Shown: in pieces, positions 18,512 to 27,563 of the stretch
Position numbering within the stretch: position 1 is the first letter of the stretch
Layout of the letters: each line of letters opens with the position of its first letter
Assembly (NCBI GenBank): GCA_031363945.1
Contig: JANLVJ010000045.1
Location: 21,612-85,611, forward strand
Length of the DNA stretch: 64,000 bases
From: JANLVJ01 sp031363945
GTDB lineage: Bacteria > Bacteroidota > Bacteroidia > Sphingobacteriales > Sphingobacteriaceae
Direction: 5' to 3'
The notes under the pieces: generated by a model
Told to the model about the DNA's origin: nothing
Database searches by the model: none
The model's input: only the letters and a program-made list of their open reading frames with translations
Position numbers and translations under genes: made by a program

Positions 18512-18886
18512 ATGTTCAGAAAGATATTCGTTACCGTTATTACTTTTATCTACCTGGCTGTAGGTAATGGGTTTACGGTGAATGCACATTACTGCTTTGG
18601 TCTTCTTCATGGTGTTTCACTCACTTCTGAAAATTCCTGTAGCTGCGGTCATAATCCTACACCTTGCTGTAAAACAAAAAGCATTCATATTAACCTGGGC
18701 GATAAACATCAGGCTCAGCATGCCTTTTTACCGTTGCCGCATCATTCTTTTCTGGCAATTTTCACACATCACCCTGTTTTTGTAAATTATAAAGGGTTAA
18801 AATGCCTGCTTACGGTTTGCTATAAGGCCCCACCAAACCAACATAAACAGCCTGTGTATATTTTGAACAATACCTTCCGCATCTGA
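18512..18886 (+). CDS. HYC_CC_PP family small Cys/His-rich protein
   Basis: A 124-residue protein with a signal-like N-terminus (about 1-24). It carries the three elements that name the HYC_CC_PP family: HYC at 26-28, a CSCG...CC cluster (Cys43, Cys45, Cys52-Cys53) and the C-terminal APPNQHKQPVYILNN segment. Its many Cys and His residues suggest metal binding in the periplasm; this is inference. It precedes an HMA-domain protein and an outer-membrane protein (19028-20367), which fits a copper-type group. No enzyme motif is seen. Confidence 0.75.
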   Translation: MFRKIFVTVITFIYLAVGNGFTVNAHYCFGLLHGVSLTSENSCSCGHNPTPCCKTKSIHINLGDKHQAQHAFLPLPHHSFLAIFTHHPVFVNYKGLKCLLTVCYKAPPNQHKQPVYILNNTFRI

Positions 18887-18892
18887 TTTGCC

Positions 18893-18911
18893 TTACCCAT
18901 TTCATGGGTAA
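18893..18911 (+). other. Short perfect hairpin between the HYC_CC_PP and HMA genes
   Basis: TTACCCAT (18893-18900) and ATGGGTAA (18904-18911) with a 3-nt loop, 7 bp after the HYC_CC_PP stop. No T run follows, so it could be an mRNA stabiliser, an operator or chance. Confidence 0.3.
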
Positions 18912-19027
18912 TCAACTTAATAATCATCTGCCTTGATGCATCTTGGTTTTGTACCTATGCCAGATTGGCGATGAATTTAAATAGCCAGCAATGAGGCTGC
19001 GACCATCCTTTTAAATTTATTGATATC

Positions 19028-19567
19028 ATGAAAAAAATTATCGTGACCGCTTTTTTACTGTCCATACTTGCTATAACAGCAAAGGCACAGTTTATTGCAG
19101 CAGAACTGGAAGTTTCAGGACTTACCTGCTCTATGTGCTCGTTATCAACTCAAAAGTCGTTGAATACACTTGACTTTATTGGCCTGATAAAGCCAGACCT
19201 TAATAAGAACATTTTTTATGTACAATTTAGGCCCGGTAAGATAGTTAATCTCGACGCGATACGTCAAAAAGTAGTATCAGCAGGCTTCTCTGTAAGTAAA
19301 CTTATCGCTATTTATAATTTTAATAATCTAAAGATTTCAGATAGATTTATTTATGCTAAAGATGGAGCAACATATGAATTTATTGACGGGCGCGATCAAC
19401 TACTTGAGGGCTCAACCAGATTTCAGGTAATTGATAAAGGATTTGTTTCTGGGAAAATATTAAAAAAATACAGTGCTGAGTTGAACCCTTTATTCTTGAC
19501 GGGTACACCAAATACTGAACTGTTAGATAAAAGCAATCATCACTATCATGTAAGCCTTTCAAAATGA
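19028..19567 (+). CDS. Exported heavy-metal-associated (HMA) domain protein
   Basis: A 179-residue protein with a signal peptide (about 1-20, ending AKAQ) and an HMA fold from about 23 to 92. The metal motif is GLTCSMC with Cys34 and Cys37, the CxxC that binds Cu(I) or other soft metals in HMA domains. The C-terminal half (about 95-179) matches nothing I recognise. Such exported single-HMA proteins are known in Bacteroidota, but their exact role is unclear. Its stop overlaps the next gene's start (ATGA, 19564-19567), so the two products are likely made together. Confidence 0.78.
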   Translation: MKKIIVTAFLLSILAITAKAQFIAAELEVSGLTCSMCSLSTQKSLNTLDFIGLIKPDLNKNIFYVQFRPGKIVNLDAIRQKVVSAGFSVSKLIAIYNFNNLKISDRFIYAKDGATYEFIDGRDQLLEGSTRFQVIDKGFVSGKILKKYSAELNPLFLTGTPNTELLDKSNHHYHVSLSK

Positions 19568-20367
19568 AGAACACTGGAATTTTTATTGTGCTATTCATTT
19601 TAAGTACCCCGATTTTTGCACAGGAACTATTTGTTAATACAGAGCCCGCCAGCAATATGGCCACCGGGGCAATCGGATTCAGACTCACCAATACGTTGTT
19701 GCCATCTGTTCAGAAAACCGCTCTGCGTATTAGTCCTGAAGTGATGTTTGGACTCTCAAGGTACCTCATGTTGCATGTGAACGTTTATGGTTCTAATGCT
19801 TATCAGCCAGGGTTTAAATTTGAAGGCCTGAGCATTTATGGTAAATTAAGGATTCTGGCTTTAGATCAGGCACAGGCTCATTTTAGAGTGGCACTTTATG
19901 GTAGGGCCTCTTTAAGTAACAACCCCATAAATTTTCATGAAATAAATTTACAGGGAGAAAATTCGGGGGCCTTGGGTGGTATTGTAATTACCCAGTTGAT
20001 TCATAAGCTGGCCCTGTCAGCTTCTAGTGATCTTAGTTATGCAAGAAATAATAGTGGTCACCCCTTTCCACCGGGTAGGCATCATGATCAGTTTGGATAC
20101 ACCCTATCAGCTGGCTACTTACTGTTACCACGAACATATACCGATTATAAACAAACCAATGTCAATATTTATGTTGAACTACTTGGCAAAAACGGGTCAG
20201 AGGGCGAAGAGAATTTTATTGATATTGCCCCTGCAGTTCAATTCATAATAAATAGCAAGATGAGAATCGACCTGGCTTATCAACATCAGCTCAGTGGAAA
20301 CATGTCGAGACTATCAACTCAATCATATCTCTTACGACTTGAGTACAATATATTTAACGCCTTTTAA
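19564..20367 (+). CDS. Outer-membrane beta-barrel-like protein, metal-group partner
   Basis: A 267-residue protein with a signal peptide (about 1-20, ending IFAQ) and alternating amphipathic strands typical of small outer-membrane barrels, ending in YLLRLEYNIFNAF with a C-terminal Phe as in outer-membrane proteins. It shows no TonB plug. It overlaps the HMA gene by 4 nt, so it probably works with it, for example as an outer-membrane element of metal handling; this is inference from position only. Confidence 0.6.
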   Translation: MKNTGIFIVLFILSTPIFAQELFVNTEPASNMATGAIGFRLTNTLLPSVQKTALRISPEVMFGLSRYLMLHVNVYGSNAYQPGFKFEGLSIYGKLRILALDQAQAHFRVALYGRASLSNNPINFHEINLQGENSGALGGIVITQLIHKLALSASSDLSYARNNSGHPFPPGRHHDQFGYTLSAGYLLLPRTYTDYKQTNVNIYVELLGKNGSEGEENFIDIAPAVQFIINSKMRIDLAYQHQLSGNMSRLSTQSYLLRLEYNIFNAF

Positions 20368-20394
20368 GTATTTTAACAGCGTGAAAATCGATGA

Positions 20395-21013
20395 ATGCCC
20401 AAAGACCTTTTAGAATTGGGGCCCTTAACTGCTTTAGTATCGAAAATTACTGAAAAGATAAAATCAACACACTTAAAAGCTATTGACTGTAAAAAAATAT
20501 CCGCAGATATTTTGTCGCAAACAGGTTTTACCATCAGCAATCCCACATTAAAACGTTTATTTGGTTTTGCCGTTTCAAATTATCAGCTTTCGGGGTATAC
20601 TAAAAATGCTCTTAGCAATTTCCTGGTCTATGCTGATTGGGTGACATTTGTGATCAATGTTTCAGATAGCACGCATTAATATATTGCGGGAACATACTGG
20701 AATGAACCACGCAATGAAGCCTTGCACATCTCTGATTATACCTATACGGCTTTAGCGAATCGTTTTGGAATTCCTTTTAAATATACCGTTCATAAACAAT
20801 TTTCTGAAGTTACGTATGTTCAGTACGAGTGGTTCAAGTATCACCGCGCTTGAAGGAGTTCATTCCGTATGGGAGCAGAATATTGTACTTAACCAGAACT
20901 GGCTAATACCTCAAAAAGAGGAAACCTTATGCTGTTTATTCCTGTCCAGAGATAGATTTAATATCAACTCTACCCCCGAGTTTGACATATTCACGATAGG
21001 TCTTACAGGCTGA
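20395..21013 (+). pseudogene. Decayed gene: N-terminal wHTH-like domain and broken remainder
   Basis: The first 94 codons (20395-20679) encode a domain I recognise as common at the N-terminus of Sphingobacteria proteins of unknown role (pattern ISNPTLKRLFGF followed by a second helix pair and ADWVTFV). After the TAA at 20677-20679 the same frame stays open for 57 more codons (20680-20850) with a family-like segment ALANRFGIPFKYTV. The frame then breaks, and a plausible continuation (SSITALEGVHSVWEQN onward) runs in another frame to 21013. I read this as one gene broken by a stop and a frameshift. A free-standing 94-residue protein is the alternative. Confidence 0.55.
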
Positions 21014-21068
21014 TTTAAACACTTTTTTAGACGATCAATTTTAATTCAATACTAGAATACTCTTTGGG

Positions 21069-24000
21069 TCAGATGAACTGATAGGCAGTAAAATAATAAA
21101 TATTTCCTGGCTCTGTCGCTTTAACCCTGAAATTGTTCTTAATATAAGCAAGCTGGTTTGAATTAGTCAATGAAGGCATATAGACTGGTTGAATTTTCAC
21201 GGGTAGCTTTGGTGTTTTGTTTAACGTGCTATCAATTGGAAGATTCGGTGCCGGGCTTAGAGGTATTTTCATAGAACCCGATGGTTTGATTTGACCACTT
21301 CTTGCACCTGCTGAATCGGCTGGCTTTATTTGTCCTCCTCTTGCGCTTTTTGAATCAGCGGGTTTGAACCGCCCGCCTTTAGAGCCTGCAGTATCGGCGG
21401 GTTTTAACCTCTGACCTCTTGAGTCTGATGAATCTGCAGGATTAAAACGTCTGCCAGGCGCAGCACTTGAATCGGCTGGGTGACCCACACTTACACCACT
21501 GCCTGGGTATGATCCTTTACCAGCGGCACCTGAAGGAGAAGCAGGAGAACCTGCAGGTTTGCCACCACCTGAACGTTGTGAAGATCCACCACCTCCTGAG
21601 GGTGCAGCTCCGCCTCCGCCACCGCCGCCACCGCCGCCGCCATTACCACCAAGACCACCTGAAGCATCATCTTCATGCACTTCACTTTCCCCTTGTTTAC
21701 CATTCTGGTACTTGCCTGTAGGGCTGGTATAGTTGATTTTACCAAATGCATAAGAGAAGTTAATCCCGAATGACCGGAAAGAAACATTTCTATCGCTAAC
21801 AGAAGTAAAACCAGTACCTACATTATTAGAATGAAAATCATGGTATTTTGAAAAAGGTGAAGCAGCAGTAAAGGCTATACTTCCCTTCTTATGCCAGAGT
21901 TGCTGACGAATGCCAAAATTATATAGTGAGAACGATGGACTTGAACCCTGAACAGTACGTCGGGGTGAATTTACAAAACCGAAAAACTCAGCGCTTAATG
22001 AAGGTGTGAAATTATAGCTTGCATTTGCATTTAACCGGTAGTTAAAGCTGTTAATTTGGGTTCCCAACTGGATATTCTGTTCATAATCCTGAAAAAGGTT
22101 GGCATTACCCCTAAGTGTTAGCTTAGGCGTAATGGGCACTGATCCAAAAATATTTAAACCATATAAACGCTGCCTTCCAATATTTTCATTCATGCTAACC
22201 AGTACATTTTTATACGTCGAGTCACCATAGGTAAATGTTGAATACCGGGTAATATAATTTTGAATATCATTTGATGTATAACGGTAATATAACGCTGTAT
22301 TAATAGAACTTCCCTTCCCAAAAAAGACATTATAGCTTAATTCGATACTTTTAGTGTGCTCCGGACCCAGATCAGGATTACCACGTGAAATATTTGTGGG
22401 GTCACTGGCCTGAACAAATGGGTTCAGGTCACGAAGACCTGGTCTCTGAAGGCGCTGCGTATAGGCAATTTTGATTGTCTGACTTGGGCTGATCGTTCTG
22501 GCGATTGTTATGGATGGAATAAAACTTGTATAAGAAGCAAGATTTAGACTCTTACCAGCAAAAACACCGCTGTTAACGGTACGTTCTACCCTGGCACCAG
22601 TATAAAAATCAAGGAAATTAAAGGCCTTGAATGATAAAACAGCATAGCCAGCATAAATATTCTGCTTATAATCAAAATTATCAGAAAGGGTCGGGCTATA
22701 CACATAATTTCCACCTTGTAAACTATTTACATTAGTTATACTGCTGATATCCCGCAAAATAGCTTTCGCTCCTAATTCTAATTTGGTAGATTTTGAGAAT
22801 GGTTCAGTATAATCAAGTTGAATATCCTGCTCTTTTGATTTACCATTATTATTACCCAGCTGTCCCGAATACGGATTCTGCCCTGTGTTTATAACATTAT
22901 TGGTGGTATAATTATTCCGATTCTTGCTTGAACTCAATTGATAAGAAACATCGAGCTGCCTGCCTTCTTCATTGAAGACACGCTTATAATCAGTCGTCCA
23001 GTCGATTCCCTGCACCCTGAAATCAGTAGAAGAATTAATTGTATGATTTGAATCTGGACGATTAAAGAGTGTGGTAGGTCTTAATAAGCCCGTCTGCTGA
23101 AAAATAGAATTGTTATTATTGAAGCCGAAATTATTAAAACTAACGGTCGAGGTCAGGTTGTCTTTTGTTGAAAGATCCCAATCAATTCCTACGTGGCCAT
23201 TATAGCCGTTTCGTCTGACTTTTCCTGAACCTTTTTGAGTAATAGTCTGGGTATTTTTTAATGAATCAGTATTAGTCTTTGTTGATGAATTCGTACTAAT
23301 TGAAGGTATATTCATATTACCTGAGAATCCTGCATTCACTCCAAAGGTTCCCTTTCGGGCATTCAGATTTAGCGATCCATTTTCAAACCGGGAGCCTCCT
23401 GTCAAGTTCACATTACCACTAACGCCTTTTGCGGTTGACTTTTTAAGAATTATATTAATAATCCCGGCAGTACCCTCAGCATCATATTTCGCTGATGGGT
23501 TTGTGATGACTTCTATACTTTTTATCTGATTGGCAGGTATTGATTGCAAGGCATCTGCAAGACTTGTGGCAAGAATAGTTGAAGGTTTGCCATTTATCAA
23601 AATACGCACATTCGTACTTCCCCGTAATTCAACATTACCATCAACGTCAACTGCAACCTGAGGTACTTTACGTAATACATCAGTTGCTACTCCACTTTGA
23701 GAAGAAATATCCTGGTCCGCATTAAAGACCATTTTATCAATACGGTTTTCTATCAGATTACGCTGAGCAACCACTCCAGCACCCTTTTTAAGTAATATAG
23801 AATTATCACGCAAGTAAATTATACCAAGACTGGCGCTGGCCTTACCTGCAGCTATAACAATATTACGTAAGTATTTAATTTTATAACCAAGGGATGAAAC
23901 ACTGATAGTATAGGTACCCTCAGCTAGTCCGCTAATTTTAAACTGTCCTTTAGCGTCAGAACTGGTGCCATCAATTGGCTTTGGATTACCACTAGGGAAC

Positions 24001-24179
24001 ACAGAAATTGTCGCAAATTCAATTGCCTGCTTTGTTGCCGAATCAATGATGGTACCACTAATTTTTCCACTGACACCTGGTGGAAAAGGGAATGATGTCA
24101 GGGGCAGCGTAAACTTTCCTTTCGCTGACAGCGGGCTGTAGCTTAATATTACCAGGGCTAGAAGTATAAAATATTTCAT
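21069..24179 (-). CDS. Outer-membrane beta-barrel protein with CarboxypepD-like and plug domains, repeat-rich C-tail
   Basis: A 1036-residue outer-membrane protein. Order: signal peptide (1-19); carboxypeptidase-regulatory-like domain (about 40-125); plug-like domain (about 145-250, with NVRILINGKPS and IEVITNPSAKYDAEGTAGIIN); barrel of the OMP_b-brl_3 family (about 260-800). The C-terminal extension is unusual: an acidic EVHEDD patch, a run of Gly broken by few other residues (about 840-865), five 13-residue repeats (see 21283-21477) and a Pro-rich end. It is TonB-receptor-like, but no ligand or SusD partner is nearby. It has its own promoter. Confidence 0.85.
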   Translation of the reverse strand: MKYFILLALVILSYSPLSAKGKFTLPLTSFPFPPGVSGKISGTIIDSATKQAIEFATISVFPSGNPKPIDGTSSDAKGQFKISGLAEGTYTISVSSLGYKIKYLRNIVIAAGKASASLGIIYLRDNSILLKKGAGVVAQRNLIENRIDKMVFNADQDISSQSGVATDVLRKVPQVAVDVDGNVELRGSTNVRILINGKPSTILATSLADALQSIPANQIKSIEVITNPSAKYDAEGTAGIINIILKKSTAKGVSGNVNLTGGSRFENGSLNLNARKGTFGVNAGFSGNMNIPSISTNSSTKTNTDSLKNTQTITQKGSGKVRRNGYNGHVGIDWDLSTKDNLTSTVSFNNFGFNNNNSIFQQTGLLRPTTLFNRPDSNHTINSSTDFRVQGIDWTTDYKRVFNEEGRQLDVSYQLSSSKNRNNYTTNNVINTGQNPYSGQLGNNNGKSKEQDIQLDYTEPFSKSTKLELGAKAILRDISSITNVNSLQGGNYVYSPTLSDNFDYKQNIYAGYAVLSFKAFNFLDFYTGARVERTVNSGVFAGKSLNLASYTSFIPSITIARTISPSQTIKIAYTQRLQRPGLRDLNPFVQASDPTNISRGNPDLGPEHTKSIELSYNVFFGKGSSINTALYYRYTSNDIQNYITRYSTFTYGDSTYKNVLVSMNENIGRQRLYGLNIFGSVPITPKLTLRGNANLFQDYEQNIQLGTQINSFNYRLNANASYNFTPSLSAEFFGFVNSPRRTVQGSSPSFSLYNFGIRQQLWHKKGSIAFTAASPFSKYHDFHSNNVGTGFTSVSDRNVSFRSFGINFSYAFGKINYTSPTGKYQNGKQGESEVHEDDASGGLGGNGGGGGGGGGGGAAPSGGGGSSQRSGGGKPAGSPASPSGAAGKGSYPGSGVSVGHPADSSAAPGRRFNPADSSDSRGQRLKPADTAGSKGGRFKPADSKSARGGQIKPADSAGARSGQIKPSGSMKIPLSPAPNLPIDSTLNKTPKLPVKIQPVYMPSLTNSNQLAYIKNNFRVKATEPGNIYYFTAYQFI
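21283..21477 (-). repeat. Five 39-bp tandem repeats in the outer-membrane protein gene
   Basis: Units start at 21283, 21322, 21361, 21400 and 21439, each exactly 39 bp. They encode five variants of a 13-residue unit, pattern PAD(S/T)xxxxGxxxK/N (for example PADSKSARGGQIK). The period keeps the reading frame. The units are basic and probably unstructured. They follow a Gly-rich stretch at about 21590-21660. Confidence 0.9.
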
Positions 24180-24204
24180 TGCAATTTAATTGATGAATAA
24201 AACA

Positions 24205-24235
24205 CAAAATTAACAGTTATATCAGCACGAAGAAA
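24205..24235 (-). promoter_or_regulatory. Promoter of the outer-membrane protein gene
   Basis: On the minus strand: TTTC (24235-24232), 19 bp, then TAATTTTG (24212-24205), a full match to the -7 TAnnTTTG with one mismatch in the -33 TTTG. It would give a leader of about 20 nt before the ATG at 24179. Confidence 0.5.
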
Positions 24236-24392
24236 GGTCTGATTGAGACGAAATAGGTATTCATTTAATTAAACCGACAGAAAAGTATAATTCTGCGACT
24301 GGGGCACTTATCTTATCGACAAAAGAATGTATTAAAATTGATGCAGTCTTTAAATACCTTAGCTAGCATAGAGGTCAACCTCGATTATGCAC

Positions 24393-24430
24393 AAAAAACG
24401 CCAAAGGAGAGATTTAAACACTTTAGCGTT
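24393..24430 (-). terminator. Intrinsic terminator of leuS
   Basis: On the minus strand AACGCTAAAG (24430-24421) pairs with CTTTGGCGTT (24406-24397), 10 bp with one G-U, and is followed by TTTTT. It lies about 42 bp past the leuS stop. Confidence 0.75.
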
Positions 24431-24472
24431 AAAAAAAAACCCATACATTCTGACCCAAATCAGGTTAAGTTT

Positions 24473-27433
24473 TTAGACTACAATATTAACTATGCGGCCC
24501 TTTACAACAATTAATTTTTTGGGCATTTTACCCTCGAGTAATTTGATAACGTCTGCATTTACCATGAGCTCTTTTTCAATTTCATCAGCCTCTTTATCGA
24601 GTGAAAAATTTACTGTTAACCTTAATTTACCATTTACAGATATAGGGTAATTAAAATCGTCTTCAGCCAGATAAGCAGCATTAAAGTCCGGATAATGGGC
24701 AGTTGTGATGCTTCCTGCTTCATGCCCCAGTAATTCCCAGAGCTGTTCAGCGATATGAGGTGCAAAAGGCGAGAGTACGATCACCAATGGTTCAAGAATT
24801 TTTCGCTTATTACATTTTAGCGTATTTAATTCATTTACGCAGATCATAAAGCTGCTTACAGACGTATTAAAAGAAAACCTTTCCATATCATCTGTAACTT
24901 TTTTTATGATTTTATGAAGGGCTTTATATTCTGCTGCAACTGGCTCATCGTTCGAAACGGCAAACTCAAACTTGTCGTTATGAAACAATTTCCAGAACCT
25001 TCGCAGGAATTTAAACACGCCTTCAATACCATTGGTATTCCAGGGTTTTGCCAGTTCTATCGGACCAAGAAACATTTCGTACATTCTTAAGGTGTCAGCT
25101 CCATAGCGGTCGATAAGATCGTCAGGATTAACCACATTAAGTTTAGATTTCGACATTTTCTCAACTTCATGCCCACACTGATATTTGCCATTTTCTGTGA
25201 TGAAAACAGCATTTATAGTGTCATATCTCCATTTTTTATAGGCAGCCATATCCAAAAGATCATTACTTACCAGATTTACATCAACATGAATCGGCTTAAA
25301 TGCCTTGCCATCTATATAACTGGTATGTACCTCTCCTGCCTCAAGTTCAGCATAGGTTCCTAAAGAATTTTGCTGTGATAACCGATACTGCTCTTTTAGT
25401 AAATCACCCAGGGTCTTACCGAGCTGATCATTTATCAAACTATCAAGCTCAGCTACCTGCATAGTTGGAGGCTCGGCATTCAGTCTGTTATAAATCGTCA
25501 CAGGAATGTACAGTTCTGTACCCAGCAGGCGGTAGACAAAGCTTGACCTTCCCTGAATCATACCCTGATTTATCAACTTTGTAGCTGGCTCGTCAACTGA
25601 AATCAAGTCGAGGTCTTTCAAGAATTTTGTCCAGAAACGCACATAGAGCAAATGTCCCGTTGCATGCTCTGATCCGCCAAGATATAAATCTACCTGTTTC
25701 CAATAATCGAGCTTTGCCCGATCAGCAAATACTCCTGTATTATCAGGATCCATATACCGTAAGTAGTACCAGCTAGAACCAGCCCAGCCTGGCATTGTAT
25801 TGGTTTCAAGCGGATACCCTGCGGCCGTTGTCCAGTTTTTTGCTCTGCCAAGTGGTGCCTCACCTGTATCTGTAGGTAAATATTTGTCAACATCAGGAAG
25901 CAATAATGGTAACTGTTCTTCTGGTAAGGTATATGGAAAACCATTCTTATAATAGATCGGGAAGGGTTCACCCCAATAACGCTGCCTGCTGAAACCTGCA
26001 TCACGCAAGCGGTATTGGATTTTTCCCTTACCAATACCCTTGTCTTCAATAGCTTTGATAATCACTTTTAGCGCATCTTTAACTTCTAGACCGTCAAGGA
26101 AACCGGAATTAATCATTTTCCCTTCTTTACCTGGAAAACATACTGCTGCAGTATAACCCGCAATCACAGGAATTATTGGCAGATCAAAATGGGTAGCCAT
26201 TCGAAAGTCGCGCTCATCACCTGAAGGCACGGCCATAACAGCACCAGTACCATAACCAGCCAGCACATAATCTGTGATCCAGATCGGAATCTGCTTTTCT
26301 GTGAATGGATTAATCGCATAGGCACCCGTGAAGGCTCCTGAAACAGATTTCACATCAGACATACGGTCACGTTCAGACCTGCCGGCTGCTATATGCCTGT
26401 AATTATCAATCTCTTTCTGCTGGGCAGAAGTTGTAATCTGATTGACCATTTCATGCTCAGGGGCAAGTACCAAAAAAGTACAGCCGAAAATGGTATCTGG
26501 TCTGGTTGTAAATACTTCAATTTCTGAGTTTGTCAGGGCTCTATGTTCAGCCGCTTCAGCCAACTGAAATCTTACTGAAGCTCCCTGAGAACGACCAATC
26601 CAGTTGCGCTGCATTTCTTTCAATGCATCTGGCCATTCAAGTGTATTAAGGCCTTGTAAAAGACGTTCGGCATAAGCAGTTATACGCAGAAACCACTGAC
26701 GCATAAGTTTTCGTTCGACTGGGAAATTACCCCTTTCTGAAACTCCATCTTTAACTTCTTCATTTGCCAGAACAGTTCCCAGACCAGGGCACCAGTTCAC
26801 ATATGAATCAGCAAGGAAGGCCATACGGTAGCTCATTAAAATCTGTTGCTGTTCTTCTTCAGATGAGTGATTCCAATAATCAGCCGAAAAAATTTCGACT
26901 TCTGCCGATGCTGCTTTAACCTGACGATTACCATCTAGTTGAAATTTGGCAATTAGCGTTTCTAGCTTTTCAGCTTTATCTGTTTCAAGGTTATACCAGC
27001 AATGAAATAACTGGATAAAAATCCATTGTGTCCATTTATAGTAAGCAGGTTCAGAAGTACGAACTTCTCTTGACCAGTCATATGATAAACCAAGGCTATC
27101 AAGCTGCTCACGGTATCTTTTAATATTTTCTGCTGTGGTTATTGCTGGATGCTGACCTGTCTGTATGGCATATTGCTCAGCAGGCAGACCAAATGCATCA
27201 TACCCCATTGGGTGTAAGACGTTAAACCCCTGTATACGTTTATACCGGGAAATAATATCTGTAGCAATATAACCTAGTGGATGCCCTACATGTAGTCCGG
27301 CACCTGAAGGGTAGGGAAACATGTCAAGAATAAAGTACTTGGGCTTTGTACTGTTATCTTCTGCTTTATAGGTATGATGAAGAGCCCAGAATTGTCTCCA
27401 TTTTTTTTCAATATCTCTAAACTGGTAATCCAT
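24473..27433 (-). CDS. leuS: Leucyl-tRNA synthetase
   Basis: A 986-residue class I aminoacyl-tRNA synthetase. HIGH motif as HVGH at 48-51 (PSGAGLHVGHPLGY), KMSKS at about 759-763, CP1 editing domain in the middle (TTRPDTIFGCTFL and later GTGAVMAVPSGDERD), and a C-terminal anticodon-binding region. It is longer than the E. coli enzyme (860 residues). The extra length includes an insert at about 128-190 and another at about 595-690, typical of Bacteroidota LeuRS as far as I know. It stands alone with its own terminator. Confidence 0.97.
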   Translation of the reverse strand: MDYQFRDIEKKWRQFWALHHTYKAEDNSTKPKYFILDMFPYPSGAGLHVGHPLGYIATDIISRYKRIQGFNVLHPMGYDAFGLPAEQYAIQTGQHPAITTAENIKRYREQLDSLGLSYDWSREVRTSEPAYYKWTQWIFIQLFHCWYNLETDKAEKLETLIAKFQLDGNRQVKAASAEVEIFSADYWNHSSEEEQQQILMSYRMAFLADSYVNWCPGLGTVLANEEVKDGVSERGNFPVERKLMRQWFLRITAYAERLLQGLNTLEWPDALKEMQRNWIGRSQGASVRFQLAEAAEHRALTNSEIEVFTTRPDTIFGCTFLVLAPEHEMVNQITTSAQQKEIDNYRHIAAGRSERDRMSDVKSVSGAFTGAYAINPFTEKQIPIWITDYVLAGYGTGAVMAVPSGDERDFRMATHFDLPIIPVIAGYTAAVCFPGKEGKMINSGFLDGLEVKDALKVIIKAIEDKGIGKGKIQYRLRDAGFSRQRYWGEPFPIYYKNGFPYTLPEEQLPLLLPDVDKYLPTDTGEAPLGRAKNWTTAAGYPLETNTMPGWAGSSWYYLRYMDPDNTGVFADRAKLDYWKQVDLYLGGSEHATGHLLYVRFWTKFLKDLDLISVDEPATKLINQGMIQGRSSFVYRLLGTELYIPVTIYNRLNAEPPTMQVAELDSLINDQLGKTLGDLLKEQYRLSQQNSLGTYAELEAGEVHTSYIDGKAFKPIHVDVNLVSNDLLDMAAYKKWRYDTINAVFITENGKYQCGHEVEKMSKSKLNVVNPDDLIDRYGADTLRMYEMFLGPIELAKPWNTNGIEGVFKFLRRFWKLFHNDKFEFAVSNDEPVAAEYKALHKIIKKVTDDMERFSFNTSVSSFMICVNELNTLKCNKRKILEPLVIVLSPFAPHIAEQLWELLGHEAGSITTAHYPDFNAAYLAEDDFNYPISVNGKLRLTVNFSLDKEADEIEKELMVNADVIKLLEGKMPKKLIVVKGRIVNIVV

Positions 27434-27563
27434 GGTATGGTTAAAATTCCGAAATTAAGAAATTTAAGGGGAACCATTTTCAGAAAACAGGATGAAATGA
27501 ACACTTGCCGTGTCGATACTGATAAATTTCTTTATTTTCGCCAATCACCCATCTAATTCATGC

